From: Streptomyces caniscabiei
Lineage (GTDB): Bacteria; Actinomycetota; Actinomycetes; Streptomycetales; Streptomycetaceae
Assembly: GCF_014930365.1 (NCBI RefSeq)
Contig: NZ_JABXWI010000004.1
Location: forward strand, 713,356-777,355
Direction: 5' to 3'
Length of the DNA: 64,000 bases
Made by a program: the position numbers and the translations under genes. Positions 25,286-34,152 of the stretch are shown here, one piece after another; positions within the stretch are counted from its first letter, which is position 1, and each line of letters starts with the position of its first letter. The notes beneath the pieces were generated by a model that saw nothing but the letters and a program-made list of their open reading frames with translations, had not been told where the DNA came from and searched no databases.

Positions 25286-26526
25286 CGGTCGCCCGCCGGG
25301 CCCGCCAGGGCGAGGGCGCCCACGGGGAGGCTGGCGCGGGCCAGGGTGCCCCGGCCGGGAGCGCTGCGGACGGTGAGCGATCCGCCGAGGGCGTCCAGAC
25401 GCTCGCGGCCGGCGGGCAGGCCGAGGCCCCGGTCTCCCGGTCCCGCGGGGGTCGCCCCCGGGTCGAAGCCCACACCGTCGTCCCGCACCTCGACGGTGAC
25501 GGCCGTGTCGTCGCGATGGTCGAGGGTGACCCAGACGTGCCGGGCGCGGGCGTGCTCGCAGGCGTTGGCCACCAGTCCCTGCGCGACGCGCAGCAGGGCG
25601 GCGGCCCGGTCGCGCGGCAGGCCGCCCGGCTCGCCCTCGGTACGGAACACCACCCGCGAGGGAGTGGTCGTGGTGCGGGCGCAGAAGCTGTGCAACGCGG
25701 TGGCGAGGTCGGCGTGTTCCAGGGCGGGCGGGGTGAGGTCGCTGATGACGGTGCGGGTCTCGGCGAGCTGGGTGCCCAGCGCGTCGACGACCGTGCGGAG
25801 CCGGGTCCTGGCGAGGTCGGGGCGGCGGTCCCAGTCACGGTCGGCCGCCTGGAGGAGCATCCGGCTGCCGGCGAGTTCCTGGGCGAGGGTGTCGTGCAGG
25901 TCGCGGGCGATCCGGGCGCGCTCGGCGAGCCGGCCGGCCTCGCGCTGGTTCCGTGCCAACTCGGCGCGGGTGCGCCGCAGTTCGCCGAGGAGGCGCTGCT
26001 GGGCGTGGTAGAGGGCGACCGTGGCCCACAGTGCGGCGACCGGGGGGAGGAGCTGTTCGGGATGGACGGTTCCGGAGGCCCGGGCGATCAGCAGGACGAG
26101 CGGGCCGGTGATCACGCCGACGACGGCGACCGCCGTACGGCCCGTGAACATGCGCAGGGCGAGGATCGCGAGCGGGAGCACCAGCCAGGTGTAGGCGGTG
26201 GCGGCCGGAGCCGGCATCTCCCAGGAGACCCGGCACCACAGCGCCAGCAGCGCGCCGAGCCACAGCGGGCGGCCCCATCGGCCCAGCCGGTCCCAGAGGG
26301 CGAGGCCGGCCACGTACCCGACCGCCAACAGGGCGACGAGCGGGACCAGTTGCCAGCACAGCGCGCGGTTCAGGTCGGCGAGGCGGACGGCTCCGCCGAC
26401 GACGACGGTCAGGAACAGCAGGTCCGGCAGCCGCCGAAGCGGCGGTAAACCTCGGCGCGGGACGGCGGGGGCGGCGATGGCGGGCACGGCGGCGGCGATT
26501 CCCTCTGCGACGGTCCGGACGGGCAC
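25282..26526 (-). CDS. HisKA_3-type sensor histidine kinase
   Basis: Membrane sensor kinase of 414 residues, partner of the adjacent NarL regulator. Residues ~30-180 carry about five or six hydrophobic helices with short loops, so signals are probably sensed within or near the membrane. The dimerisation/phospho-acceptor helix has ARIARDLHDTLAQEL, with the phosphorylated His in LHD. The ATPase domain has the N-box QGLVANACEHARA, G1 DDGVGFDPGA and G2 GDRGLGLPAGRERL. GTG start at 26526 without a clear ribosome site. Genes overlap by four bases. Confidence 0.93.
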   Translation of the reverse strand: MPVRTVAEGIAAAVPAIAAPAVPRRGLPPLRRLPDLLFLTVVVGGAVRLADLNRALCWQLVPLVALLAVGYVAGLALWDRLGRWGRPLWLGALLALWCRVSWEMPAPAATAYTWLVLPLAILALRMFTGRTAVAVVGVITGPLVLLIARASGTVHPEQLLPPVAALWATVALYHAQQRLLGELRRTRAELARNQREAGRLAERARIARDLHDTLAQELAGSRMLLQAADRDWDRRPDLARTRLRTVVDALGTQLAETRTVISDLTPPALEHADLATALHSFCARTTTTPSRVVFRTEGEPGGLPRDRAAALLRVAQGLVANACEHARARHVWVTLDHRDDTAVTVEVRDDGVGFDPGATPAGPGDRGLGLPAGRERLDALGGSLTVRSAPGRGTLARASLPVGALALAGPAGDR

Positions 26527-26613
26527 GGGGCTGGCGGGGCCAGCCGAGTGTAGGCCGTGACACGTGTGACCGGGGTAAAGGAGTGCGCCGTATCCGCCGC
26601 GCCCGGCGGGTGG

Positions 26614-27756
26614 TTACCGCCCGGGGTGCAGGCCCAGGAAGCCCGGCGTCGGGTCGCCCTTGACCTCGCCGAAGTAGAGGGCGAAGGTCTGCTTCCACCG
26701 CTCGACCTGGGCGCGGTCCTCCATGAAGCGGGGGAAGCCGTCGAGGTGCGCGTTCGGGTAGGTCCAGATGGGCTTCAGTCCGCCGGTGGGGGTGATGTCG
26801 GTGCGGACGGACCAGGAGGAGCCCTGCTGGCGTTCGTCGGACAGGGCCCAGTTGAGGTACAGCTTGGCGGCGGTGGGGTGGGCGGCCTTCTTGAGGATCG
26901 CGGCGCGCTGGCCCCAGGCCATGAAGGGGTGGCCGTCGGCGACCGCGAAGCGGGTCGGGGCCGTGGCGGGCGCGGTCAGCGAGCCGGACCCGCCGACGCC
27001 GATGGCCTTCTGCTTGGCGTTGACCGCGACACCCGGGCTGTGCGAACCGCGGTTGAACTGCGGCTGCTGGGCGGCGAACTTCGCGATCCAGTCCCAGCCG
27101 TAGGCCTCCTGGTAGAGGGAGAAGAGGTAGAGCACCGCGTCGTCGTCGTGCGGGTAGGAGGAGGCGATGGCGCCCTTCCAGCGCGGGTCGACCAGCTCCT
27201 GCGGCGACTTGGGCGCGTTCCCGGCGACGGCTTCGACGCCGTACATGTAGCTGAAAGCGGTGACCCGGATGGCCGTCCAGGCGCCCTGCGGGTCGCGGAA
27301 GTCCTTGTACAACCGGGAGAAGCCGGCGGGCTTGTAGGGCAACAGCTTGCCCTGGCGCTTCCAGCGGGTGAAGTCCTGGAGCGTCTGGAGCTGGACGACG
27401 TCGGGGACCAGGGTGTCGGTCGCGAGCTGGTTGTCGACGCGGACGTCGTGGTACTTGCTGTAGTCCACGACCATCGTCAGGTCGATGTCGGGGAAGCGGG
27501 TGCGGAACGCCTGGGCCGTGGCGTCCTGCTGGGTGGCGGTGTCGCCGCCCGCGTAGATGACGAGCCTGCCGCCCTCGGCGACCGCGTCGCGGTACAGCTC
27601 GTCGAGGGAGCGGGTCTCCTCGGCGCCCGGCGAGGCCGTACGGGCGCCGGCTGCCGACGCGGTGGCGGCCTGGGCGGCGCCGGTCGCGGCGAGGCCGCCG
27701 AGCGCGACGCCCGCTCCGGTGGTGAGGATGCGTCGCCTGCTGAAGCTGCTTGCCAT
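26614..27756 (-). CDS. Tat-exported ABC-type periplasmic binding protein (iron/spermidine-putrescine type)
   Basis: A 380-residue binding protein of the type-2 (Fbp/PotD-like) fold. The N-terminus has a Tat signal, FSRRRILTTGAGVALGGLA, with cleavage near AAQAA and no lipobox. The mature part begins LYRDAVAEGGRLVIYAGGD, typical of this family, and has KSPQELVDPRWKGAIA, GVGGSGSL and LYLNWALSDERQQ. No permease or ATPase is next to it, so it is an orphan binding protein or works with distant subunits. Ligand not evident; the family binds ferric iron, thiamine, polyamines or sulfonates. AAGGA is ten bases before ATG 27756. A perfect 22-bp palindrome lies upstream. Confidence 0.87.
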   Translation of the reverse strand: MASSFSRRRILTTGAGVALGGLAATGAAQAATASAAGARTASPGAEETRSLDELYRDAVAEGGRLVIYAGGDTATQQDATAQAFRTRFPDIDLTMVVDYSKYHDVRVDNQLATDTLVPDVVQLQTLQDFTRWKRQGKLLPYKPAGFSRLYKDFRDPQGAWTAIRVTAFSYMYGVEAVAGNAPKSPQELVDPRWKGAIASSYPHDDDAVLYLFSLYQEAYGWDWIAKFAAQQPQFNRGSHSPGVAVNAKQKAIGVGGSGSLTAPATAPTRFAVADGHPFMAWGQRAAILKKAAHPTAAKLYLNWALSDERQQGSSWSVRTDITPTGGLKPIWTYPNAHLDGFPRFMEDRAQVERWKQTFALYFGEVKGDPTPGFLGLHPGR

Positions 27757-27863
27757 GTGGGGGAAGGTCCTTTCCGAGCTGATCCGTCGGGCGTGCCGCC
27801 GCCGCGACAACGCAAGTCTGTGATCGGCGGGGGCCGCCGCGCGTCGCCCGTAAGCCGCCGATC

Positions 27864-27885
27864 CGTTCAACCGTTCGGTTGAACG
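27864..27885. promoter_or_regulatory. Perfect palindromic operator between the binding protein and LAL regulator genes
   Basis: CGTTCAACCG at 27864-27873 and CGGTTGAACG at 27876-27885, a perfect 10-bp inverted repeat with a TT spacer. It lies 108 bases upstream of the leftward binding-protein gene and 150 bases upstream of the rightward LAL gene. This is the symmetry of a TetR- or GntR-type operator; the protein that binds it is not apparent in the window. Confidence 0.6.
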
Positions 27886-28034
27886 CACGGCCTCATCCGT
27901 CACGGTGCGCCCCCTGCGCACCGCTCTCGCCCGATGACCATGTACGCCCGGCCGCACGCTGATTGAATGGGGCGGCTTCACCAAAACCTCATACGGCCTG
28001 CACAAGAGGCCCCTGTTCGAAGGGCGTCGTCGTC

Positions 28035-30782
28035 GTGGTTCTCAAGGGGCGGGGCAGGGAACGTGAGCGGCTCGGACAGCTGGTGGCGGCGGTGCGGCGG
28101 GGGCTGAGCGGGGTCCTGCTGCTACGGGGCGACGCCGGGATCGGCAAGACGGTCCTCCTCGAACACGCGGGCCGGGAGGCAGCCGATCTGCGGGTGTTGG
28201 GTGTGGCGGGCGTGGAGTCCGAGGCCGGGTTCCCCTTCGCCGCGTTGCAGCGGCTCCTCCTGCCGTTCCTGGACGATCTGAAGGAGCCCGGTGGGCTGCC
28301 GCCGTCGCAGCGGGAGGCGCTCAGGGTGGCGTGCGGGCTGGCCGACGGTCCGCCCGCAGACCGGTTCCTGGTGGGGCTCGCCACACTGACGCTCCTCGCG
28401 GAGGCCGCGAAGCGACGGCCGGTGCTGGCGTGTGTGGACGACGCGCAGTGGCTCGACGAGGAGTCGCTCGGCGTCCTCGCCTTCGTGGGACGCAGGGTGC
28501 ACGCCGAGGGCGTGGGACTGCTGTTCGCGGCCCGGACCGGGTTCGAGGTCCCGGCGGGGCTGCCGGTCGCCGAGGTCGGCGGCCTGGAGGAGCCGTTCGC
28601 CCTGGAGCTGCTGCGGGAGGCCGTCACCGGGCCGCTGGACGCCCGGGTGGGTGCGCGGATCGTGGCCGCGACCGCCGGGAACCCGCTCGCGCTGGCCGAC
28701 CTGGGGCAGGAGCTGACCGCCGACCAGCTCTCCGGCTCGTCGGCGCTGCCCGAACCGCTGCCCGTGGGCGGCCGCCTGGAGGCGCACTATCTGCGGCGGG
28801 TGCGCGAACTGCCGCCGGCGACGCGGACCTGGCTGCTGTTGGCCGCGACCGCGCCGGGCGGCGACCTCTGCTATGTCACGAGCGCGGCGCGCCGCCTCGG
28901 GATCGGCCCCGAGGACTCGGGTCCGGCCGAGGCCGCGGGGCTGGTGACGCTGCGCACGGCCGCCGAGTTCCGGCATCCGCTGGTGCGGTCGGCGGTGTAC
29001 GGCGGCGCCACCAGCGTGGAGCGGGGACGGGCCCACCGGGCGCTGGCCGAGGTGACGGACCGGCCCGCCGACACCGACCGACGAGCCTGGCATCTGGCGG
29101 CGGCGGCCTTCGGTCCGGACGAGGAGGTGGCCGCCGAGGTGGAGCGTTCGGCCGACCGGGCGGGCGCGCGCGGCGGTCACGCGGCCCGCGCCACCTTCCT
29201 CACCAGGGCCGCCGAACTGACCCCGGGTGAAGCCGCCCGGGCCGCACGGCTGCTGGCCGCGGCGGAGGCCGCGCTGTCGGCGGGGGCGCCGCTCCAGGCG
29301 GAGTCGCTGCTGGACGCGATCGACGTGACCCTGCTCGGCGCCGTCGACCGGGGCCGGGCCCTGCTGGTGCGCGCGCAGGCGGTGATGTTCCTCGGCGACA
29401 TGGGCGGGTTCGCGGCGGCGCCCGCGCTGTGTCTGCGTGCCGCGCGGTCCCTCGCCATCGGGGCCCCGCAGACGGCCCGCGAGGCGTTGCTGCGGGCGGT
29501 GCGGAGCGCGATCACCGCCGAGCACCTCGTCCGGGACACCACATGGGCCGACATCGCGCGGACCGTGGACGACCTGCTGCCCCGAACGGCGCCCGCCACC
29601 GGTGTCGACCTGGTGCTGCGCGCCTTCGCCGTCCTCGTCACCGACGGCTACGAGCAGGCCGTACCCCATATGCGGCGGGCCCACGAGATGGTGCTGGACC
29701 CCGGCACCTCGGACCACGACGTGCTCCGCGCCTATCTGCCCACCGTCACCCTGACGATGATGCTCTGGGACGAGGAGACCCAGCGCGCGGTGACGCGCCG
29801 GGCCGCCGACATCGCCCGGGACAGCGGCTCCCTGCTGGAGCTGGACAGCGCCCTGTACTGCTCGGTGATGCACGAGACCAACCTCGGTGAGCTGGCCCTC
29901 GCGGACGATCTGCACGCCCAGGGCTCGCAGATCCGCGCGGCGATCGGCGCCACCGACGGCATGTGGGCGCTCTACCGGCACCCCGAACTGCTCGCCTGGC
30001 ACGCGGACAGCGAGGGGCTGGAAGCGGTGCTGCGCGGCTCCATGGAGGCCGGCACCTGGCTGGGCAGCGGCGCGGTGGAGTCCATCGCACGTATCGGCAT
30101 GGCGATCCTCGCCCTGGGCTCCGGCGACTACGCGCGGGCCCGCACCCTCACCCAGGAGCTGGTCGGCCAGGACCCGATCGGATGCCACGCCCGGATCCTG
30201 CCCCACCTGGTCGAGGCGGCCGTCCGCTGCGGCGACCGGGTCCTCGCCACGACGGCCCTGCGGACCCTGGAGTCCCGGGCGACGGTGACGGGCACCCCGT
30301 GGGCCCTCGGCCTGCTGGCCCGCTGCCGGGCCCTGCTCGCGCCCGCGAACGACGCCGATCCGCTCTACCGCGAGGCGATCTCGCTGCTCTCCGGCGGCGC
30401 CACCCGGGCCGATCTAGCCGTCGCGCACCTCCTCTACGGCGAGTGGCTGCGCCGCCGCAAGCGCCGCAAGGCCGCCCGCGAGGAGCTGCGCACGGCGCTG
30501 GCGATGTTCGCCGCCATGCGGGCCCGGGGCTACGAGACGCGCGCCGCGCGGGAGCTGGCGGCGACCGGGGAGCATCCGCGGCGCGGCGCGGCGGGGGTGG
30601 ACGGGACGCTCACCCCGCAGGAGCTGACCATCGCCCGGCTCGCCAGGGGCGGCTCCACCAATGCCGAGATAGCCGCCCGGCTGTTCATCAGCGCGAGCAC
30701 GGTCGACTACCACCTGCGGAAGATCTTCCGGAAACTCGACGTCACCTCGCGGCGGCAGCTGGCGCGGATCCCGGAGCTGTGA
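28035..30782 (+). CDS. Large ATP-binding LuxR (LAL/MalT-like) transcriptional regulator
   Basis: A 915-residue STAND-class regulator. The N-terminal NTPase has Walker A GDAGIGKTVLLE (~35) and Walker B PVLACVDDAQWLD (~140). A long helical TPR-like middle (~350-820) follows, then a C-terminal LuxR helix-turn-helix (LTPQELTIARLARGGSTNAE, SASTVDYHLRKIFRKLD). The start chosen is GTG 28035 with GAAGGG ten bases before; a TTG at 27963 would add 24 residues without domain similarity. LAL proteins act as ATP- and ligand-gated activators, often of secondary-metabolite or sugar genes. It may control the downstream hydrolases, which follow on the same strand. Confidence 0.92.
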   Translation: MVLKGRGRERERLGQLVAAVRRGLSGVLLLRGDAGIGKTVLLEHAGREAADLRVLGVAGVESEAGFPFAALQRLLLPFLDDLKEPGGLPPSQREALRVACGLADGPPADRFLVGLATLTLLAEAAKRRPVLACVDDAQWLDEESLGVLAFVGRRVHAEGVGLLFAARTGFEVPAGLPVAEVGGLEEPFALELLREAVTGPLDARVGARIVAATAGNPLALADLGQELTADQLSGSSALPEPLPVGGRLEAHYLRRVRELPPATRTWLLLAATAPGGDLCYVTSAARRLGIGPEDSGPAEAAGLVTLRTAAEFRHPLVRSAVYGGATSVERGRAHRALAEVTDRPADTDRRAWHLAAAAFGPDEEVAAEVERSADRAGARGGHAARATFLTRAAELTPGEAARAARLLAAAEAALSAGAPLQAESLLDAIDVTLLGAVDRGRALLVRAQAVMFLGDMGGFAAAPALCLRAARSLAIGAPQTAREALLRAVRSAITAEHLVRDTTWADIARTVDDLLPRTAPATGVDLVLRAFAVLVTDGYEQAVPHMRRAHEMVLDPGTSDHDVLRAYLPTVTLTMMLWDEETQRAVTRRAADIARDSGSLLELDSALYCSVMHETNLGELALADDLHAQGSQIRAAIGATDGMWALYRHPELLAWHADSEGLEAVLRGSMEAGTWLGSGAVESIARIGMAILALGSGDYARARTLTQELVGQDPIGCHARILPHLVEAAVRCGDRVLATTALRTLESRATVTGTPWALGLLARCRALLAPANDADPLYREAISLLSGGATRADLAVAHLLYGEWLRRRKRRKAAREELRTALAMFAAMRARGYETRAARELAATGEHPRRGAAGVDGTLTPQELTIARLARGGSTNAEIAARLFISASTVDYHLRKIFRKLDVTSRRQLARIPEL

Positions 30783-30976
30783 GACGGCGGACGGCACGGG
30801 TGACTCGGCTCGGGGCGGCAGCTGTGGCGGGGTGGGTGGCCTCGGCATACCGTCGGTCACGGGCGGTGGACCGCGTGTCCCGCCCGGTCATGACTACGCG
30901 TCGCACAGGATTCGGCGCCGCGCCGGCCCGTCGGAGGATGCACGGGCCGGACACGCCCGCAGACGGGAGCACCCCC

Positions 30977-31801
30977 ATGCCGTACGTCACCGCAGCCGAC
31001 GGGGCTCAGATCTTCTACAAGGACTGGGGCCAGGGCCGCCCGGTCGTGCTCAGCCACGGCTGGCCCCTGAACTCCGACAGCTGGGAGGCGCAGCAGCTGT
31101 TCCTGGCCCGGCACGGATTCCGTGTGGTCGCGCACGACCGGCGCGGGCACGGCCGCTCCACCCAGACCTGGCACGGCAACGAGATGAACACCTACGCCGA
31201 CGACCTCGCCACCCTGATCGACACCCTCGATCTGCGGGACGTCACGCTCGTGGGGTTCTCCACCGGCGGCGGCGAGGTGGCCCGCTATGTGGGGCGGCAC
31301 GGCACGGGGCGGGTGGCGCAGCTGGTGCTGGTCTCCGCCGTACCGCCGTTCATGCTCAGGACCGAAGACAATCCCGACGGCCTGCCCGTCGAGGTGTTCG
31401 ACGCGATCCGCGCGGGGTCGCTCGCCGACCGCTCGCAGCTGTACCGGGACCTGGCCGACGGCCCGTTCTTCGGGAACAACCGGCCCGGGGCCGAGGTGTC
31501 CCAGGGTGTACGGGACGCGTTCTGGCTCCAGGGCCTGCAGTCCGGACACCGCAACGCCTACGAATGCGTCGCGGCCTTCTCCGCCACCGACTTCCGCGCC
31601 GATCTCGACGCCGTCGACGTTCCCGCCCTGGTCATCCACGGCGACGACGACCAGGTGGTGCCGTTCGAGGTGGGCGGCAGGGCGTCGGCGGCCCGGATCA
31701 AGAACGCGACGCTGAAGGTCTATCCCGGGGCCCCGCACGGCATCACGGACACGCACAAGGACCAACTCGGCGCGGATCTGCTGGAGTTCCTCAACTCCTG
31801 A
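30977..31801 (+). CDS. Alpha/beta hydrolase, cofactor-free haloperoxidase (non-haem chloroperoxidase) type
   Basis: A 274-residue alpha/beta-hydrolase. The start PYVTAADGAQIFYKDWGQGRPVVLSHGWPL, oxyanion region HGWPL, nucleophile elbow VGFSTGGGE (catalytic Ser), acid in VIHGDDDQVVP and His in YPGAPHGI form the expected triad. This subfamily (bromo/chloroperoxidase-like esterases) shows perhydrolase activity in vitro; the physiological role is usually ester hydrolysis. GGGAG lies before ATG 30977. In-frame ATGs further upstream give a charged leader without similarity. It follows the LAL gene by 194 bases. Confidence 0.92.
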   Translation: MPYVTAADGAQIFYKDWGQGRPVVLSHGWPLNSDSWEAQQLFLARHGFRVVAHDRRGHGRSTQTWHGNEMNTYADDLATLIDTLDLRDVTLVGFSTGGGEVARYVGRHGTGRVAQLVLVSAVPPFMLRTEDNPDGLPVEVFDAIRAGSLADRSQLYRDLADGPFFGNNRPGAEVSQGVRDAFWLQGLQSGHRNAYECVAAFSATDFRADLDAVDVPALVIHGDDDQVVPFEVGGRASAARIKNATLKVYPGAPHGITDTHKDQLGADLLEFLNS

Positions 31802-31838
31802 GCGCCCTGACCATGTCGTCGGAGTCCCTGGAAGGGAA

Positions 31839-32639
31839 ATGATGAGCAGCCCCGACACGATCGTCCTGATCCACGGCTTCTGGGTGACGCCCCGGAGCTG
31901 GGAGCACTGGATCGCCCACTACGAGAAGCGTGGCTTCCGGGTCCTCGCGCCGGCCTACCCGGGCTTCGAGGTGGAGGTCGAGTCGCTGAACGCCGACACC
32001 GCCCCGATCGAGAAGGTGACGGTCCCCCAGATCGTCGACAGCCTGGCCGCCCTGATCCAGGGGCTAGGCGAACCGCCGATCCTCATCGGCCACTCCGCCG
32101 GCGGTGTCTTCGTCCAACTGCTCCTCGACCGGGGCCTCGGCGCGGCCGGTGTGGCGATCAACTCGGCGCCCACCGAGGGTGTGGCCGTGCTGCCGCTGAC
32201 CCAGATCAAGTCGGCGTTCCCGGTGCTGAAGAACCCCGCCAACCGGCACCGCGCGGTCGGTCTCACCTTCGAGCAGTGGCACTACGCCTTCACCAACACC
32301 TTCCCCGAGGAGGAGTCGAGGGCGCTCTACGAGCGGTACGCCGTCCCCGCGTCCGGCAGCATCTTCTGGGACAGCGCCCTGGCCACCCTGCGCCCCGGCC
32401 ACCAGAGCACCTATGTGAACTACCACAACGAGGACCGGCCGCCGCTGCTGTTCGTCTCGGGCGAGAAGGACCATCTGATGCCGCCCAAGGTGCAGCAGTC
32501 CAACGCCAGGCACTACAAGGCGCAGACGGTCACCGAAGTCAAGGAGTACCCCGGGATGCCGCATCTGCTGCCCGCCGCGCCCGGCTGGGAGGCGGTCGCG
32601 GACCACGCCGTGGACTGGGCGGTCGCGCACGCGCGGTAG
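31839..32639 (+). CDS. Alpha/beta hydrolase
   Basis: Second alpha/beta-hydrolase, 266 residues, of a different subfamily: IVLIHGFWVTPRSWEHWIAHYEKRGFRVLAPAYPG, nucleophile elbow LIGHSAGGVF (catalytic Ser), acid near LFVSGEKDHLMP and His in GMPHLLP. It starts at tandem ATGs (31839/31842) after GAAGGG and lies 37 bases after the haloperoxidase-type gene, so the two are probably one transcript. Natural substrate unknown. A terminator hairpin follows. Confidence 0.9.
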   Translation: MMSSPDTIVLIHGFWVTPRSWEHWIAHYEKRGFRVLAPAYPGFEVEVESLNADTAPIEKVTVPQIVDSLAALIQGLGEPPILIGHSAGGVFVQLLLDRGLGAAGVAINSAPTEGVAVLPLTQIKSAFPVLKNPANRHRAVGLTFEQWHYAFTNTFPEEESRALYERYAVPASGSIFWDSALATLRPGHQSTYVNYHNEDRPPLLFVSGEKDHLMPPKVQQSNARHYKAQTVTEVKEYPGMPHLLPAAPGWEAVADHAVDWAVAHAR

Positions 32640-32660
32640 CCAGGCCCTGTTCGAGTGCGT

Positions 32661-32689
32661 CCGGGGCGGCCGTCGCAGGACCGCCCCGG
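32661..32689 (+). terminator. Terminator hairpin after the hydrolase pair
   Basis: Stem CCGGGGCGG (32661-32669) and CCGCCCCGG (32681-32689), 9 bp, with an 11-base loop; followed by TTCTCTCC. It sits between the second hydrolase and the metallo-beta-lactamase-fold gene. Confidence 0.5.
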
Positions 32690-32715
32690 TTCTCTCCCCG
32701 GAAGGGATCTCGCGT

Positions 32716-33507
32716 ATGACCGGCGTCCGCGTCACGCACATCGGCGGTCCGACCGCGCTGATCGAGATCGGTGGCCTGCGGCTGCTGACCGATCCGACGT
32801 TCGACCCGCCGGGCCGCCGCTACGCGTTCGGCTGGGGCACGTCGTCCCGCAAGACCGCCGGGCCCGCGCTGTCGGTCGCCGAACTGCCGCCGGTGGACGC
32901 GGTGTTGCTGACCCACGACCACCACGGCGACAACCTCGACCACGCGGGCCGCGCGTTCCTCCCGGGCGTCGGGGTCGTGCTCACCACGCCGTCCGGGGCG
33001 CGACGGCTCGGCGGCAACGCGCGGGGGCTCGCGCCCTGGGACACCTGGCCGCTGTCGTCCCCCGACGGCACGACCGTCGAGGTGACCGCCACCCCCGCCC
33101 GGCACGGCCCGCCGCTGTCCCGTCCGGTCGTCGGCGAGGTGACGGGCTTCGCCCTCGCCTGGCCCGGCCAGCGGCACGGGGTGCTGTGGATCTCCGGCGA
33201 CTCGGTCGTCTTCGCGGGCCTGCGGGAGGTGGGCCGCCGGCTGACCGTGGGCACCGCCCTGCTCCACCTCGGCGGCGTCGGCTTCCCGGTCACCGGCCGG
33301 CTGCGCTACACGATGACCGCCGCCGGGGCCGTGGACGTCTGCCGGCACCTGCGTCCCCGTACGGTCGTGCCGGTGCACTACGAGGGGTGGAGTCACTTCC
33401 GTGAGGCCCGTGCGGCGGCCGAGCGGACCCTGGCCGGGGCCCCGGCCGAGGTACGGGACGCGTTCCGCTGGCTGCCGATGGGGACGGCGACGGAACTCAG
33501 CGTGTGA
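32716..33507 (+). CDS. Metallo-beta-lactamase-fold hydrolase (UlaG/NAPE-PLD-like)
   Basis: A 263-residue metal-dependent hydrolase. It opens VRVTHIGGPTALIEIGGLRLLTDPTFDPPG, typical of the UlaG-like branch, and has the zinc motif LLTHDHHGDN (H-x-H-x-D-H reads HDHHGD here), a third metal region HGVLWISGDS and the final His VPVHYEGWSHF. Substrates in this branch range from lactones to phosphodiesters, so only the class can be assigned. GGAAGGG precedes ATG 32716. Its last 11 bases overlap the end of the convergent flavoprotein gene. Confidence 0.88.
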   Translation: MTGVRVTHIGGPTALIEIGGLRLLTDPTFDPPGRRYAFGWGTSSRKTAGPALSVAELPPVDAVLLTHDHHGDNLDHAGRAFLPGVGVVLTTPSGARRLGGNARGLAPWDTWPLSSPDGTTVEVTATPARHGPPLSRPVVGEVTGFALAWPGQRHGVLWISGDSVVFAGLREVGRRLTVGTALLHLGGVGFPVTGRLRYTMTAAGAVDVCRHLRPRTVVPVHYEGWSHFREARAAAERTLAGAPAEVRDAFRWLPMGTATELSV

Positions 33508-34129
33508 GGGGCGCTCCCGCCTCGCCCGTCTCCAGCAGGTCCAGCGCTCGTTCCCAGTGGAACTCCGCGCGCTCGCCGCCCTCCTCGGGGCCGCCGGCGT
33601 ACGGGTCGCCGAACCTGACGCCCATGCCGCGCAGCCGCGCAAGGCTCGCGCGGTAGGCCGGGTGGGCGGCGAGGGCGTCGGCGACACAGGGCAGCACGGC
33701 GATCGGGACGCCCAGGCCGCATGCCTCGCACAGGGTGCCGACCGCGAGGGTGTCGGCCATTCCGGCGGCCCATTTGTTGACGGTGTTGAAGGTGGCGGGG
33801 GCGACCACCACGGCGTCCGGCGGCGGGAAGGGGCGGGCGTCGCCCGGTCGGCGCCAGGCGGAACGGATCGGGCGGCCGGTCAGCGCCTCGACCGCGGCCG
33901 TGTCGAAGAAGCCGCCCATGGCGACGGGGGTCGCGATGACCCCGACCTCCCAGTCGCGCTCCTGGGCGGCGGTGATCAGCTTGCTGACCTCGGCGGCGAT
34001 ACCGGCCGCGCAGACGACGACGTAGAGGAAGGATCGCCCACCCGGTCCGGAACCGCCTCGTCCCGGCCCGCCCCGCCCGGAACCGCCTCGTCCCGGCAGG
34101 TCGTCTCCCGTGTTCGCAGTCGCAGTCAC
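33497..34129 (-). CDS. HFCD-type flavoprotein (phosphopantothenoylcysteine-decarboxylase-like)
   Basis: A 210-residue FMN-binding protein of the Dfp/EpiD/UbiX-like fold. After a Gly/Arg repeat leader (GRGGSGRGGPGRGGSGPGG, residues ~13-31) comes the flavin-binding Rossmann-like domain: FLYVVVCAAGIAAEVSKLI, VIATPVAMGGFFD and DAVVVAPATFNTVNKWAAGMADTL, the last being the PAxxNxxxKxxxGxAD motif of the family. The short length and missing CoaB domain show that it is not the housekeeping CoaBC. Possible roles are peptide or small-molecule decarboxylation. It overlaps the convergent gene by 11 bases. Confidence 0.87.
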   Translation of the reverse strand: MTATANTGDDLPGRGGSGRGGPGRGGSGPGGRSFLYVVVCAAGIAAEVSKLITAAQERDWEVGVIATPVAMGGFFDTAAVEALTGRPIRSAWRRPGDARPFPPPDAVVVAPATFNTVNKWAAGMADTLAVGTLCEACGLGVPIAVLPCVADALAAHPAYRASLARLRGMGVRFGDPYAGGPEEGGERAEFHWERALDLLETGEAGAPLTR

Positions 34130-34152
34130 CCTGCGACCCTACTGAACCCGGC

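Noticed and set aside
26540..26613. Palindrome around ACACGTGT between the kinase and binding-protein genes as an operator
   Set aside because: Only 8 bp are symmetric and the flanks do not pair; it is too short to support a call.
30890..30976. Earlier in-frame ATG starts for the haloperoxidase-type hydrolase
   Set aside because: They add an Arg/Pro-rich leader without signal-peptide character; ATG 30977 has a ribosome site and gives the standard family N-terminus.
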